A stretch of DNA of 64,000 nt from Aquitalea magnusonii (lineage in GTDB: Bacteria; Pseudomonadota; Gammaproteobacteria; Burkholderiales; Chromobacteriaceae), in NCBI RefSeq assembly GCF_002217795.2, contig NZ_AP018823.1:744001-808000 (forward strand), in the 5' to 3' direction. Under the pieces are notes generated by a model that did no database searches, was not told where the DNA came from, and saw nothing but the letters and a program-made list of their open reading frames with translations. Shown in pieces: positions 37,078 to 44,458 of this stretch. Position 1 is the first letter of the stretch, and every line of letters begins with the position of its first letter. A program made the position numbers and the translations under genes.

Positions 37078-38169
37078 ATGAAAAAAATCATCGTAGGCGG
37101 CCTGCTGGCTGCATCTGCACTGGCTGCTCAGGCTGGCGCACCGGTTGTCAACATCTACAACTGGTCTGACTACATTGCACCGACCACCGTGCCGGATTTC
37201 AGCAAGAAAACCGGCATCAAGGTGCGCTATGACGTTTATGACAGCATGGAAACCCTGAACGCCAAGCTGGTGACCGGCCATTCCGGCTATGACATCACCG
37301 TGCCGTCCAACAATGTGCTGGAAGTGGGCATCAAGGGTGGTCTGTTCCAGCCGCTGGACAAGAGCAAGATCCCCAACTACAAAAACCTGGACCCGGCCCT
37401 GCTCAAGCTGATGGAAGCATCCGACCCGGGCAACAAGTTTGCCGTGCCTTACTTCTGGGGCGTGATTACCCTGGGCATCAATGAAGACAAGGTGAAGAAA
37501 GTCCTGGGTGGCAAGCTGCCGGCCAATGAATGGGACCTGCTGTTCAAGCCGGAATATGCTTCCAAGCTGAAGTCCTGCGGCGTGAGCATTCTGGACTCTG
37601 CTTCCGATGTACTACCCAAGGTACTGCATTACTACGGCAAACAGCCGGGCAGTAACAACGAGGCTGATTACAAGGCGGTGGCCCCGCAACTGGCTGCCAT
37701 CCGCAGCAGCATCACCCAGTTTTCTTCCTCCGGCTACATCAATGACATCGCCAACGGCGACGTCTGCCTGGCCATGGGCTACGGTGGCGACCTGAATATT
37801 GCCAAGCGCCGTGCCGAGGAAGCCAAGCGCGGTGTCCACATCAAGGTGCTGATGCCGTCCACCGGTGTGGCCTTCTGGGTGGACAGCATGACCATCCCGA
37901 AAGATGCCGCCAATGTCGCCAACGCACTGGCCTTCATCAACTACACGCTGGACCCGCATGTCGCTGCCGCCAATGCCAACAAGGTGACTTATGCACCGGG
38001 CAGCCTGGCCGCACGTCCGTTCATCGACAAGAAGTATCTGGCTGACCGCAGCATCTTCCCGACCGCTGACGATGTGAAGAAGGGTTTCATCATGAAGTCG
38101 GTGGACCCGAAAACCCTGCGCATCTATTCCCGCCTGTGGCAAAACTTCAAGCTGGGCCGTGCTGGCTGA
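37078..38169 (+). CDS. potF: Putrescine/spermidine-binding periplasmic protein (PotF family)
   Basis: 363 residues with AAAGGAG upstream and a signal peptide MKKIIVGGLLAASALAAQAGA. VNIYNWSDYIAPTT, SGYDITVPSNNVLE and VAFWVDSMTIPKDAANV are typical of PotF polyamine-binding proteins. It ends at a terminator with no permease or ATPase beside it. It must therefore use a transporter encoded elsewhere, or act as a sensor. Confidence 0.92.
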   Translation: MKKIIVGGLLAASALAAQAGAPVVNIYNWSDYIAPTTVPDFSKKTGIKVRYDVYDSMETLNAKLVTGHSGYDITVPSNNVLEVGIKGGLFQPLDKSKIPNYKNLDPALLKLMEASDPGNKFAVPYFWGVITLGINEDKVKKVLGGKLPANEWDLLFKPEYASKLKSCGVSILDSASDVLPKVLHYYGKQPGSNNEADYKAVAPQLAAIRSSITQFSSSGYINDIANGDVCLAMGYGGDLNIAKRRAEEAKRGVHIKVLMPSTGVAFWVDSMTIPKDAANVANALAFINYTLDPHVAAANANKVTYAPGSLAARPFIDKKYLADRSIFPTADDVKKGFIMKSVDPKTLRIYSRLWQNFKLGRAG

Positions 38170-38192
38170 GCCTGATTGCCTGATAGCAAACC

Positions 38193-38216
38193 AAAGCCCC
38201 CGTTAGGGGGCTTTTT
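38193..38216 (+). terminator. Rho-independent terminator after potF
   Basis: AAAGCCCCC / GGGGGCTTT stem with a GTTA loop and T run. Confidence 0.92.
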
Positions 38217-38239
38217 GTTTGGTGATCCAGCCGCAATCA

Positions 38240-39319
38240 CTAGAGCGCTTCCACCACATCCAGCGGGCAGCCGCGCGCCAGCCATTCCAGCCAGGCATCC
38301 CCCAGCCGCTGGCTTTCGCTGCAGGCGGTGCGCCACTGCTGCTGGCGCAGCTTGTCCTGGCCGCGATAGCGTTTGAAGTCGCTGCGGTCCGGCAGCTTGC
38401 CGCCGGGCAGCCGCGCCAGAAAATCTGCAGAAGGGCAAAGCAACAGGGTATTGCGGTGGTGGGACGGCTGGTGATGACGCCAGGGCAGGAATTTGTCGAA
38501 CCAGCCGGGTACGATGCGCGGGCCAAAGTGCGGATACAAGGTGATGTCATCTTGCCGGGCAAAGGGCAGGTCCAGGTGGTAATCCAGCAGGCCGCCATCC
38601 CGGTAGCGGCCATCTGTTGTGCCGGGCAGCGCCACTCCGTGCAGCACGCCGGGAATGGCGACACTGCCCATCAAGGCGGCGCTCAGATTATCGGCGCTCA
38701 GCGGCACGGTCCGAGTAGGCAGGCCATCATCCGGCACAAAATGCAGGCTGCTGCGGGCATCGTGGCAAATCACCCGGCTGAAACTGTGTCGCAGCAGACT
38801 TCGATGGGCTATGTTGAGTACTGCGCTGATCGCCAGCCCCGGTAGCAGGTGGTGCGGCGTCTCGTGACGCAGCAAACCATGCGATGCCACCAGCAGCAGC
38901 GACAAACGGTAATGCGGATGCTGCAGGATGGCTTGCAGGCCGTCCGGGCCGAGGATGTCCTGCAGCATCAGCCGGGTTTGCGCGGTAATGCCGGCGATGT
39001 CCACATTGTCGGCATAGCATTCTGCGGTATAGCGCTCGGCCAGCCGGGCCAGCGCCTGCTGCGGATCGGCCTGCATGGCACAGGCAAAGCGCCAACTGCC
39101 AATAGATGCGCCCACCAGTTCGCGCGGGCGCGGGCTGTCGGCCAGCCAGCCGAATACCGCCTGATCCAGCCCGCACAAGCCAATCGCCTTGGGTCCTCCG
39201 GCCGCACCGGGCAGGCTGCCAACCCGGTCGGCTGACAGGCCGTGTTGCCGTAGCAGGGAGATGGCGTGAGCACCCGCGCGGATGCGCAAGGGAGGAAACG
39301 GAATATGGATGGCAGTCAT
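38240..39319 (-). CDS. Patatin-like phospholipase family protein
   Basis: 359 residues. The oxyanion-type loop is AAGGPKAIG, the nucleophile elbow GASIGSW carries the catalytic Ser, and the Asp partner is in DGGLLDYH. No signal peptide is seen, so it is probably cytoplasmic or exported by another route. It is a single gene between convergent potF and the divergent GAF protein. Substrate is likely phospholipid or a stored ester. Confidence 0.87.
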   Translation of the reverse strand: MTAIHIPFPPLRIRAGAHAISLLRQHGLSADRVGSLPGAAGGPKAIGLCGLDQAVFGWLADSPRPRELVGASIGSWRFACAMQADPQQALARLAERYTAECYADNVDIAGITAQTRLMLQDILGPDGLQAILQHPHYRLSLLLVASHGLLRHETPHHLLPGLAISAVLNIAHRSLLRHSFSRVICHDARSSLHFVPDDGLPTRTVPLSADNLSAALMGSVAIPGVLHGVALPGTTDGRYRDGGLLDYHLDLPFARQDDITLYPHFGPRIVPGWFDKFLPWRHHQPSHHRNTLLLCPSADFLARLPGGKLPDRSDFKRYRGQDKLRQQQWRTACSESQRLGDAWLEWLARGCPLDVVEAL

Positions 39320-39440
39320 GGCTAAACGATGCAGGCAGGGGGAAGGGCGACTTTTGTTGGCAGTATTGGTATGCTAACGCGTTTTATCAGACAGTCTGGC
39401 CGTTTGGCTGTCTGTGTTCCAAGCAATGCCAGGAGTATTG

Positions 39441-40148
39441 ATGATACCTACCCGCCAGCTTAACGACTACCTGCGTGAACAGGGCCTGAAGCTAGATCGT
39501 ACCGAATTGCAAATTGCCGTCATGACCCTGCAGGCGGTGCTGGACGTGGAAAAGCCGCCGCTGCAGCGCGATCTGTTCCGTTATCCGGTGCCCAAGCTGA
39601 GCGAGGATGGTGCCTGCTCGCTGGTGGAAGAGCTGGCTGACGAGCCCTATGACCTCTCCGTCTGGTTTGGCGGTGAAACCGAAGCCGCGCGTGCCTTGCT
39701 GACCAATTTCAATGCCCTGGTCGATTCGGTCAATCAGAAAATCGGTGCCGACTGGCTGGGTATTTATCGCCGCGCCGGTGAGGGCAAGGATGCCCGTCTG
39801 GTGAAGCTGGCCTATCAGGGCCTGCCCAGCCGCGCCGAATTTCCGCTGACCGAAGCGTTTGCCGCAGGCAGCAATAACAGCCGTGTTGGCCTGACCGGCT
39901 GGGGCGTGCTGATTGAGGATGTCGCCGCCTGGCGCGCCGAAGGCGGTGGTTATTACGAGTGCGACCCCAAGGTAAAGAGCGAAGTGTGCCTGCCCGTGGT
40001 GGATGAGCATGACCGGGTGCTGGGCATTCTGGATGCAGAGTCAGGCCAACTGGCGCACTTTGATGAAAGCAGGCTGGTGTGGCTGGCGGCGCTTGCCATC
40101 GTGCTGGCCGCGCCATTTGCTGCCATGGCCCCGCTTGAAAAGGCGTAA
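39441..40148 (+). CDS. GAF domain protein
   Basis: 235 residues from the ATG at 39441 with AGGAG five bases upstream. The second half is a GAF domain. YYECDPKVKSEVCLPVVD followed by VLGILDAESGQLAHFDE recalls free methionine-R-sulfoxide reductase, which uses cysteines in this region, but the full cysteine set is not evident. A role as a small sensor or reductase is possible. It precedes ribA by 84 bases. Confidence 0.75.
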   Translation: MIPTRQLNDYLREQGLKLDRTELQIAVMTLQAVLDVEKPPLQRDLFRYPVPKLSEDGACSLVEELADEPYDLSVWFGGETEAARALLTNFNALVDSVNQKIGADWLGIYRRAGEGKDARLVKLAYQGLPSRAEFPLTEAFAAGSNNSRVGLTGWGVLIEDVAAWRAEGGGYYECDPKVKSEVCLPVVDEHDRVLGILDAESGQLAHFDESRLVWLAALAIVLAAPFAAMAPLEKA

Positions 40149-40232
40149 TCTGCCCTCAATTAGGGGGTACTGATTTTTCCAATGCCCTGGCGTGGCAAGC
40201 GTCAAGGCTTCTGAACAGACTCCGGAGCAAGC

Positions 40233-40856
40233 ATGGCTGTGCAATATCCCAATCCGCAGGTAGAACCCGTCGTTGATTACGTGGCCAGTTGCAAGCTACC
40301 CACGCCCTGGGGCGTGTTCACCATGCATGGCTTCGAGGAAAGGGATAGTCGGCGCGAGCATGTGGTGCTGACCATGGGTGATGTGGCCGATGGCCAGCCG
40401 GTGCTGGCGCGCCTGCATTCGGAATGCCTCACTGGCGATGCCTTGTTCTCCTTGCGCTGCGACTGCGGCTTTCAACTGGAAGCGGCCTTGGATGCCATTG
40501 CCAAAGAAGGCCGCGGTGCCTTGCTGTATTTGCGCCAAGAAGGCCGTGGCATCGGTCTGATCAACAAGATTCGCGCCTACAAGCTGCAAGACGGCGGGGC
40601 GGACACGGTTGAAGCCAACGAACAACTGGGTTTTCCGGCGGACATGCGCGACTTCCGCGTGGCGCGCCACATGCTGGATGCGCTGAATATCAAGAGTGTA
40701 CGGGTGATGACCAACAACCCGCGCAAGCTGGAAACCCTCAAGACCGCCGGTATCGATGTGGTGGAGCGGGTGCCGCTGATGGTGGGGCGTAATCCGCATA
40801 ACGATCGCTATCTGGATACCAAGGCCGCCAAACTGGGCCATATGCTGTTTTCCTGA
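40233..40856 (+). CDS. ribA: GTP cyclohydrolase II
   Basis: 207 residues. RibA opens GTP to start riboflavin synthesis. The zinc cysteines lie in [18 protein letters not shown], and [15 protein letters not shown] is the catalytic and phosphate loop. [21 protein letters not shown] is the conserved C-terminal part. It stands alone rather than fused to ribB. No FMN riboswitch is visible upstream. Confidence 0.96.
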   Translation: MAVQYPNPQVEPVVDYVASCKLPTPWGVFTMHGFEERDSRREHVVLTMGDVADGQPVLARLHSECLTGDALFSLRCDCGFQLEAALDAIAKEGRGALLYLRQEGRGIGLINKIRAYKLQDGGADTVEANEQLGFPADMRDFRVARHMLDALNIKSVRVMTNNPRKLETLKTAGIDVVERVPLMVGRNPHNDRYLDTKAAKLGHMLFS

Positions 40857-40883
40857 TCCGCTCTCTCCCTGCTGTTTCCCCTG

Positions 40884-40912
40884 AATGCCAGCGCAGTGCG
40901 CTGGCATTTTCT
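40884..40912 (+). terminator. Terminator after ribA
   Basis: AATGCCAGC / GCTGGCATT stem closed by GCAGTGC, followed by TTTC. Confidence 0.85.
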
Positions 40913-41024
40913 TTGTTGCCACGGTTTGCGCTGCGCTAAAGTTAGTGCCGGATTGGTCGATAGATTTAAAATAAATCAATAATATTTTGAAAATGTCGTG
41001 CGCAGTCCCGCTAGACGAGGCGTC

Positions 41025-41696
41025 ATGATGAAAATTACCGCCAAGCAGAATGTCGGGCTGGATACCACGGCCTGGACTGCACCGCACAATCGGCGCGGCA
41101 AGCTGTTGCCCGTTGGCACGGCAAGAGACGATGTGGTGGGTAGCGCAGAGCTGGGCGAGTATCTGGACTGGGTGGCCTGGCTTGACGATCTGGCGCGGCG
41201 TGCCGGCCAGGGCCAGGACGAAGAGGCGCGCCAGTTAGCCTTGGCCAAGTTGCGTTTTCTGTTGCGGCGCGTGCAGCACTTGCGCGAACAGATGATGAAT
41301 GGCGGCAGAGGCCAGGCCAAGAGTGGGCTGGAGCGTCTGTCGCGCCTGGTGGATGAGTGGGTGCAGGTGGTGCAGGAACTTACGGGTCGTCAGCCTGACG
41401 TGGTGGATGACTGGCCCTTGCCTTATCGCTTGTACAGCAGGCAGGTGGCAGCCACGCCGCTGCCGCAGCCTGGGCCACTGGCCAGCGAGCGCCGCAGAAG
41501 GGTACGCAGCAGTGGCAATATGCTGCTGCCACAGGAACAGCAGGTGGCCTGGCTGGTATTGCACGGTATCCGTTTTCTGCTGGCGCTGGTGGGGGAGGGC
41601 TTTGGCATGACGCAGCATCCCATATTGCTGCAGATTAAGCAGCAACTGGCGCGGGTGCTGCCGCTGCTCGGCCCGGAACAGGCAGCAAGTGGCTGA
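41025..41696 (+). CDS. Hypothetical protein
   Basis: 223 residues from the ATG at 41025 (a second ATG follows directly; a GTG at 40998 is less likely). No signal peptide. Several charged helices (about 50-110: LGEYLDWVAWLDDLARRAGQ), then a Pro-rich linker and a helical end. I do not recognise a family. An AT-rich stretch just upstream probably holds its promoter. A terminator follows, so it is a single gene. Confidence 0.65.
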   Translation: MMKITAKQNVGLDTTAWTAPHNRRGKLLPVGTARDDVVGSAELGEYLDWVAWLDDLARRAGQGQDEEARQLALAKLRFLLRRVQHLREQMMNGGRGQAKSGLERLSRLVDEWVQVVQELTGRQPDVVDDWPLPYRLYSRQVAATPLPQPGPLASERRRRVRSSGNMLLPQEQQVAWLVLHGIRFLLALVGEGFGMTQHPILLQIKQQLARVLPLLGPEQAASG

Positions 41697-41718
41697 ATGC
41701 ATGTGGGCAGGGCAAAGA

Positions 41719-41748
41719 AAAAGCCGGAATCGTGTGATTCCGGCTTTT
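41719..41748. terminator. Bidirectional terminator between a hypothetical gene and the tRNA-Ala pair
   Basis: AAAAGCCGGAATC / GATTCCGGCTTTT, GTGT loop, symmetric T/A tracts. It closes the + gene and the leftward tRNA transcript. Confidence 0.92.
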
Positions 41749-41752
41749 GTGT

Positions 41753-41828
<76 letters not shown>

Positions 41829-41881
41829 GTATTGCTTTGTCTGTCTGATGGTCTGGAGCCATCCGGCAGCTGACTGTGTAG

Positions 41882-41957
<76 letters not shown>

Positions 41958-42184
41958 GTAATGCTGGACTGATGATGTGGTTGTGCAGGAAGTATTGCAG
42001 TGGGGAGAACTGGGCGGGAAGAACTGGGATGATGCGGGATGATCCGCGCCAGGCTTAGCTTTCAGCCCAGATCACCCATCAAAATGCACACGGTGCCCGC
42101 CGTTGCATTGGGGCCGCGACAAACACACAACATTTGCGCGGCCTTTTGCATTAAAGATTGAACACAACGTTTTAGAATTAACGC

Positions 42185-42898
42185 TTAGATCTGACGGCCG
42201 AACCACACAACACGGCCAATCACCGCAAAGTCCACCTCTGGGCTGTTAACTTCCACCTCGAACGGATCGTAGGCCTCATTGGCACTCAGTATCCGCAATT
42301 TCCCCCCAGGCAGCTTCTGCACGCGCTTGACGATCAGATCCTCATCCAGGCGAAGCACGTACAGGCCACTGGTGGGCTGCCTATCCGCATGGTTCACCAG
42401 GATGACATCCCTGTCATTCAAGACGCCTTCCATTGAGTCCCCCTTCACAGACAGCACAGAAAGATCCCTGGGATCGACACGCAGGTAGTTTTCTATCCAG
42501 TAGCGCCGGAAAGACATGGAAAACATGGGCTTCTCGCCCTCTACAGCAGACCCATGCCCTGCAGCCGCCTTCACGTTGTAGCGAGGGATGAAGACGAACT
42601 CACTGAGGTCTACAGGGTTGCCAAGGGTATCTAGGCAGCACGTACCAATCTTGGTTTCAGCAACTGCTGCTGAAGACCCTAATGCAGCACCAGGTGCGTT
42701 TCCCTTGCCGGTAAGCAGCCAATCAATTGAGCAATGCTTTACCTCACTGATCTTGATGAGGGTCTCTGCTTTTGGAATGGCTCCTTCATTCCATACCCGC
42801 AGGAAGCCGGTCGTGGACATTCCTATCTCAGACGCAATGACTGATGGAGCTGCGTCTGCCCCCCAAAGCTGAACCAAGCGGCTCTTGAAATCACTCAT
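42185..42898 (-). CDS. Phage repressor (HTH and S24 LexA-like peptidase)
   Basis: 237 residues. An N-terminal helix-turn-helix (SVIASEIGMSTTGFLRVWNEGAIP) is followed by a LexA/CI-type domain. Ser155 in VKGDSMEG and Lys191 in LIVKRVQ form the dyad; a possible autocleavage site is Ala113-Gly114 in AAAGHG. This differs from the Mu c repressor but fits RecA-induced control as in B3/D3112-like phages (family knowledge). It faces the early promoter and should bind the CTTAGCAAATG sites in between. Confidence 0.92.
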   Translation of the reverse strand: MSDFKSRLVQLWGADAAPSVIASEIGMSTTGFLRVWNEGAIPKAETLIKISEVKHCSIDWLLTGKGNAPGAALGSSAAVAETKIGTCCLDTLGNPVDLSEFVFIPRYNVKAAAGHGSAVEGEKPMFSMSFRRYWIENYLRVDPRDLSVLSVKGDSMEGVLNDRDVILVNHADRQPTSGLYVLRLDEDLIVKRVQKLPGGKLRILSANEAYDPFEVEVNSPEVDFAVIGRVVWFGRQI

Positions 42899-43054
42899 TT
42901 GCTAAATCCTTGTCAGACTAAGCAACAAAACTAAGCAAAAGCGCAACTTTTTTGCGTGTTAATTTTGTCATTTAAATCAATCATTTGCGCATAATCTCAA
43001 CTCATTTGAGTAATTCTGACTTAGCAAATGCTTTACAGAAAATCATTTGCTAAG
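42896..43054. promoter_or_regulatory. Prophage operator region
   Basis: Five related sites: CATTTGCTAA (42896-42905), CTAAGCAA (42918-42925), CTAAGCAAAA (42931-42940), CTTAGCAAATG (43020-43030) and CATTTGCTAAG (43044-43054). The last two are exact inverted copies 13 bases apart. The first overlaps the repressor start codon. The arrangement suits cooperative repressor and Ner binding. Confidence 0.75.
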
Positions 43055-43060
43055 TAGTAT
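43032..43060 (+). promoter_or_regulatory. Early promoter of the prophage
   Basis: TTTACA, exactly 17 bases, TAGTAT. The operator half CATTTGCTAAG lies inside the spacer, so bound repressor would block polymerase. Confidence 0.75.
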
Positions 43061-43092
43061 TCAGCAACCGAGTAACGCAAATGGTGTAACCG

Positions 43093-43410
43093 ATGGATGT
43101 ACTCAAAGCCCAAAAAAAACCCGCCGTCGATTGGCATCCGGCGGATATCGGAGCGGCCCTCCGCAAGGGAGGCTGGTCTATGGCGGAGCTTTCCAGGCAA
43201 GCCGGTCTGAGTCCTTCAACTCTAAAAACGGCACTGAATCGTCCCTACCCCAAAGCAGAAAAAATCATTGCTGCTGCTATTGGAGTAGCCCCGGAAGTCA
43301 TTTGGCCAAGCCGCTACGAAAAACGCCATTTTAAGCCGGTTTTCCCAACTATTCCCCTTTCATCTGCAAATACCCCAGCGGCATCCCGCATGGCTGTTGC
43401 TGCTGAGTGA
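43093..43410 (+). CDS. ner: Ner-like winged-helix/HTH DNA-binding protein
   Basis: 105 residues. DWHPADIGAALRKGGWSMAELSRQAGLSPSTLKTALNRPYPKAEKIIAAAIGV is the Ner/SfsB (Nlp) domain of Mu-like phages, which turns down early and repressor transcription. It is the first gene after the early promoter and divergent from the repressor, the usual Ner position. The ribosome site is weak. Confidence 0.9.
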   Translation: MDVLKAQKKPAVDWHPADIGAALRKGGWSMAELSRQAGLSPSTLKTALNRPYPKAEKIIAAAIGVAPEVIWPSRYEKRHFKPVFPTIPLSSANTPAASRMAVAAE

Positions 43411-43471
43411 ATAGTAGGGGCGAACTGACCTAATGGCCACCACACAGATTCTCTGCGCAAGGAGTGATGCC

Positions 43472-43945
43472 ATGAGAAACAACGGCGGGAAAACCCGCAG
43501 ACCTACAAGCCTTGCTGAGGCTTTCGATCTTGATGAAGCAAATGCCCTGAAAGCACACCGCCGCCCGCGCAAGCAGATGGAAGAGCTGATGGGTACCAAC
43601 CGCTCCACCTATGCCCGCTGGGTGTCCGACTGCGAGATGCCTGCCGGCCGTTTGCTGCAGTTCTCCGTGCTTTGCGGTTCAGCCCATGTCATTGAGTACC
43701 TGGCCATTGCTTGCGGAAAGTTGGTCGTGAGCATTCCGACTGGCAAGAAAGCCAAGGCCAGTGACCTGGGCGAGATGCAGGCCAACTTCGGCAAGGTCGT
43801 GATGCTCCTGGAACAGTTTTACCGAGGCCAGACCGACCTGCCAGAAACCCTTGGGGTGTTGAACGAGGTGCTGTCTCAGGTGGCGTACCACCGCGAGAAC
43901 GTCATTAAAACCGGGCAACCGGAACTTGAACTGTTTGGGGAATAA
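43472..43945 (+). CDS. Phage regulatory protein, CII-like
   Basis: 157 residues from the ATG at 43472, which has AAGGAG seven bases upstream; an ATG at 43433 has none. The segment with a DNA-binding helix (MEELMGTNRSTYARWVSDCEMPAG) and VIEYLAIACGKLVVSIP resembles phage regulatory CII family proteins of temperate phages. It lies between Ner and the transposase. The exact role is not known. Confidence 0.65.
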   Translation: MRNNGGKTRRPTSLAEAFDLDEANALKAHRRPRKQMEELMGTNRSTYARWVSDCEMPAGRLLQFSVLCGSAHVIEYLAIACGKLVVSIPTGKKAKASDLGEMQANFGKVVMLLEQFYRGQTDLPETLGVLNEVLSQVAYHRENVIKTGQPELELFGE

Positions 43946-43948
43946 GTG

Positions 43949-44170
43949 ATGAGAAAAGCAAAGAAGGTTGCGGGAACCATGATCAATAAACAGTGGTTTA
44001 TCCGCATTCAAAAACAACTGATTCGCGCCGTACTGCCCAATAAAAGCAAAAAGCAGTACGTCCGCCTTCACGGTTGTGGCTGGTCGTTGCCACGAAGCGA
44101 GGCTGATAAAGCGGACGCTGATGCTTTGTTCTGCCCGAAGTGTGGTGCTAGGCGTCGGGTGTGGTCTTAA
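43949..44170 (+). CDS. Small basic zinc-ribbon protein
   Basis: 73 residues from the ATG at 43949, three bases after the preceding stop. Very basic start (MRKAKKVAG), one CPKCGARRR pair near the C-terminus and a Cys at LHGCGW. Unknown phage protein. It overlaps the opposite-strand zinc-ribbon gene by 23 bases at its end. Confidence 0.6.
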   Translation: MRKAKKVAGTMINKQWFIRIQKQLIRAVLPNKSKKQYVRLHGCGWSLPRSEADKADADALFCPKCGARRRVWS

Positions 44171-44360
44171 AGCTCTTTCCGCAGCCACTGCAGTAATCGC
44201 CCTTGTACCAAATAGGACGTTCGCACGCAGTGCAGGCAGTAACCATCGGTGAGCCGCACTTTGGACAGAAAGCGCAATGAGCCATGCCACTGTCAGTGAT
44301 GTTCTCTTTGAAGTGGCAGGTGCTGTTGGGGCACACCGAAAAAAGTTTCACTTTCCCCAT
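44148..44360 (-). CDS. Double zinc-ribbon protein on the opposite strand
   Basis: 70 residues from the ATG at 44360 with GGAG upstream. Eleven cysteines, ten of them in CxxC-type pairs or clusters (CPNSTC, CAFCPKCGSP, CTAC, CSGCG), strongly suggest a true zinc-binding protein rather than chance. The opposite frame here (44277-44462) has no such pattern. It runs against the early operon between Ner and MuA, so it may be expressed in the lysogen. Confidence 0.6.
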   Translation of the reverse strand: MGKVKLFSVCPNSTCHFKENITDSGMAHCAFCPKCGSPMVTACTACERPIWYKGDYCSGCGKSFKTTPDA

Positions 44361-44458
44361 GAGGACTCTCCAGTGAAGGTTTATGACATGCAAGTTTGCG
44401 GCCTGCATCGCCATTCTACCCAAATCGGCAGAACCCTCACCCAACAAGGAGGCCGGGC

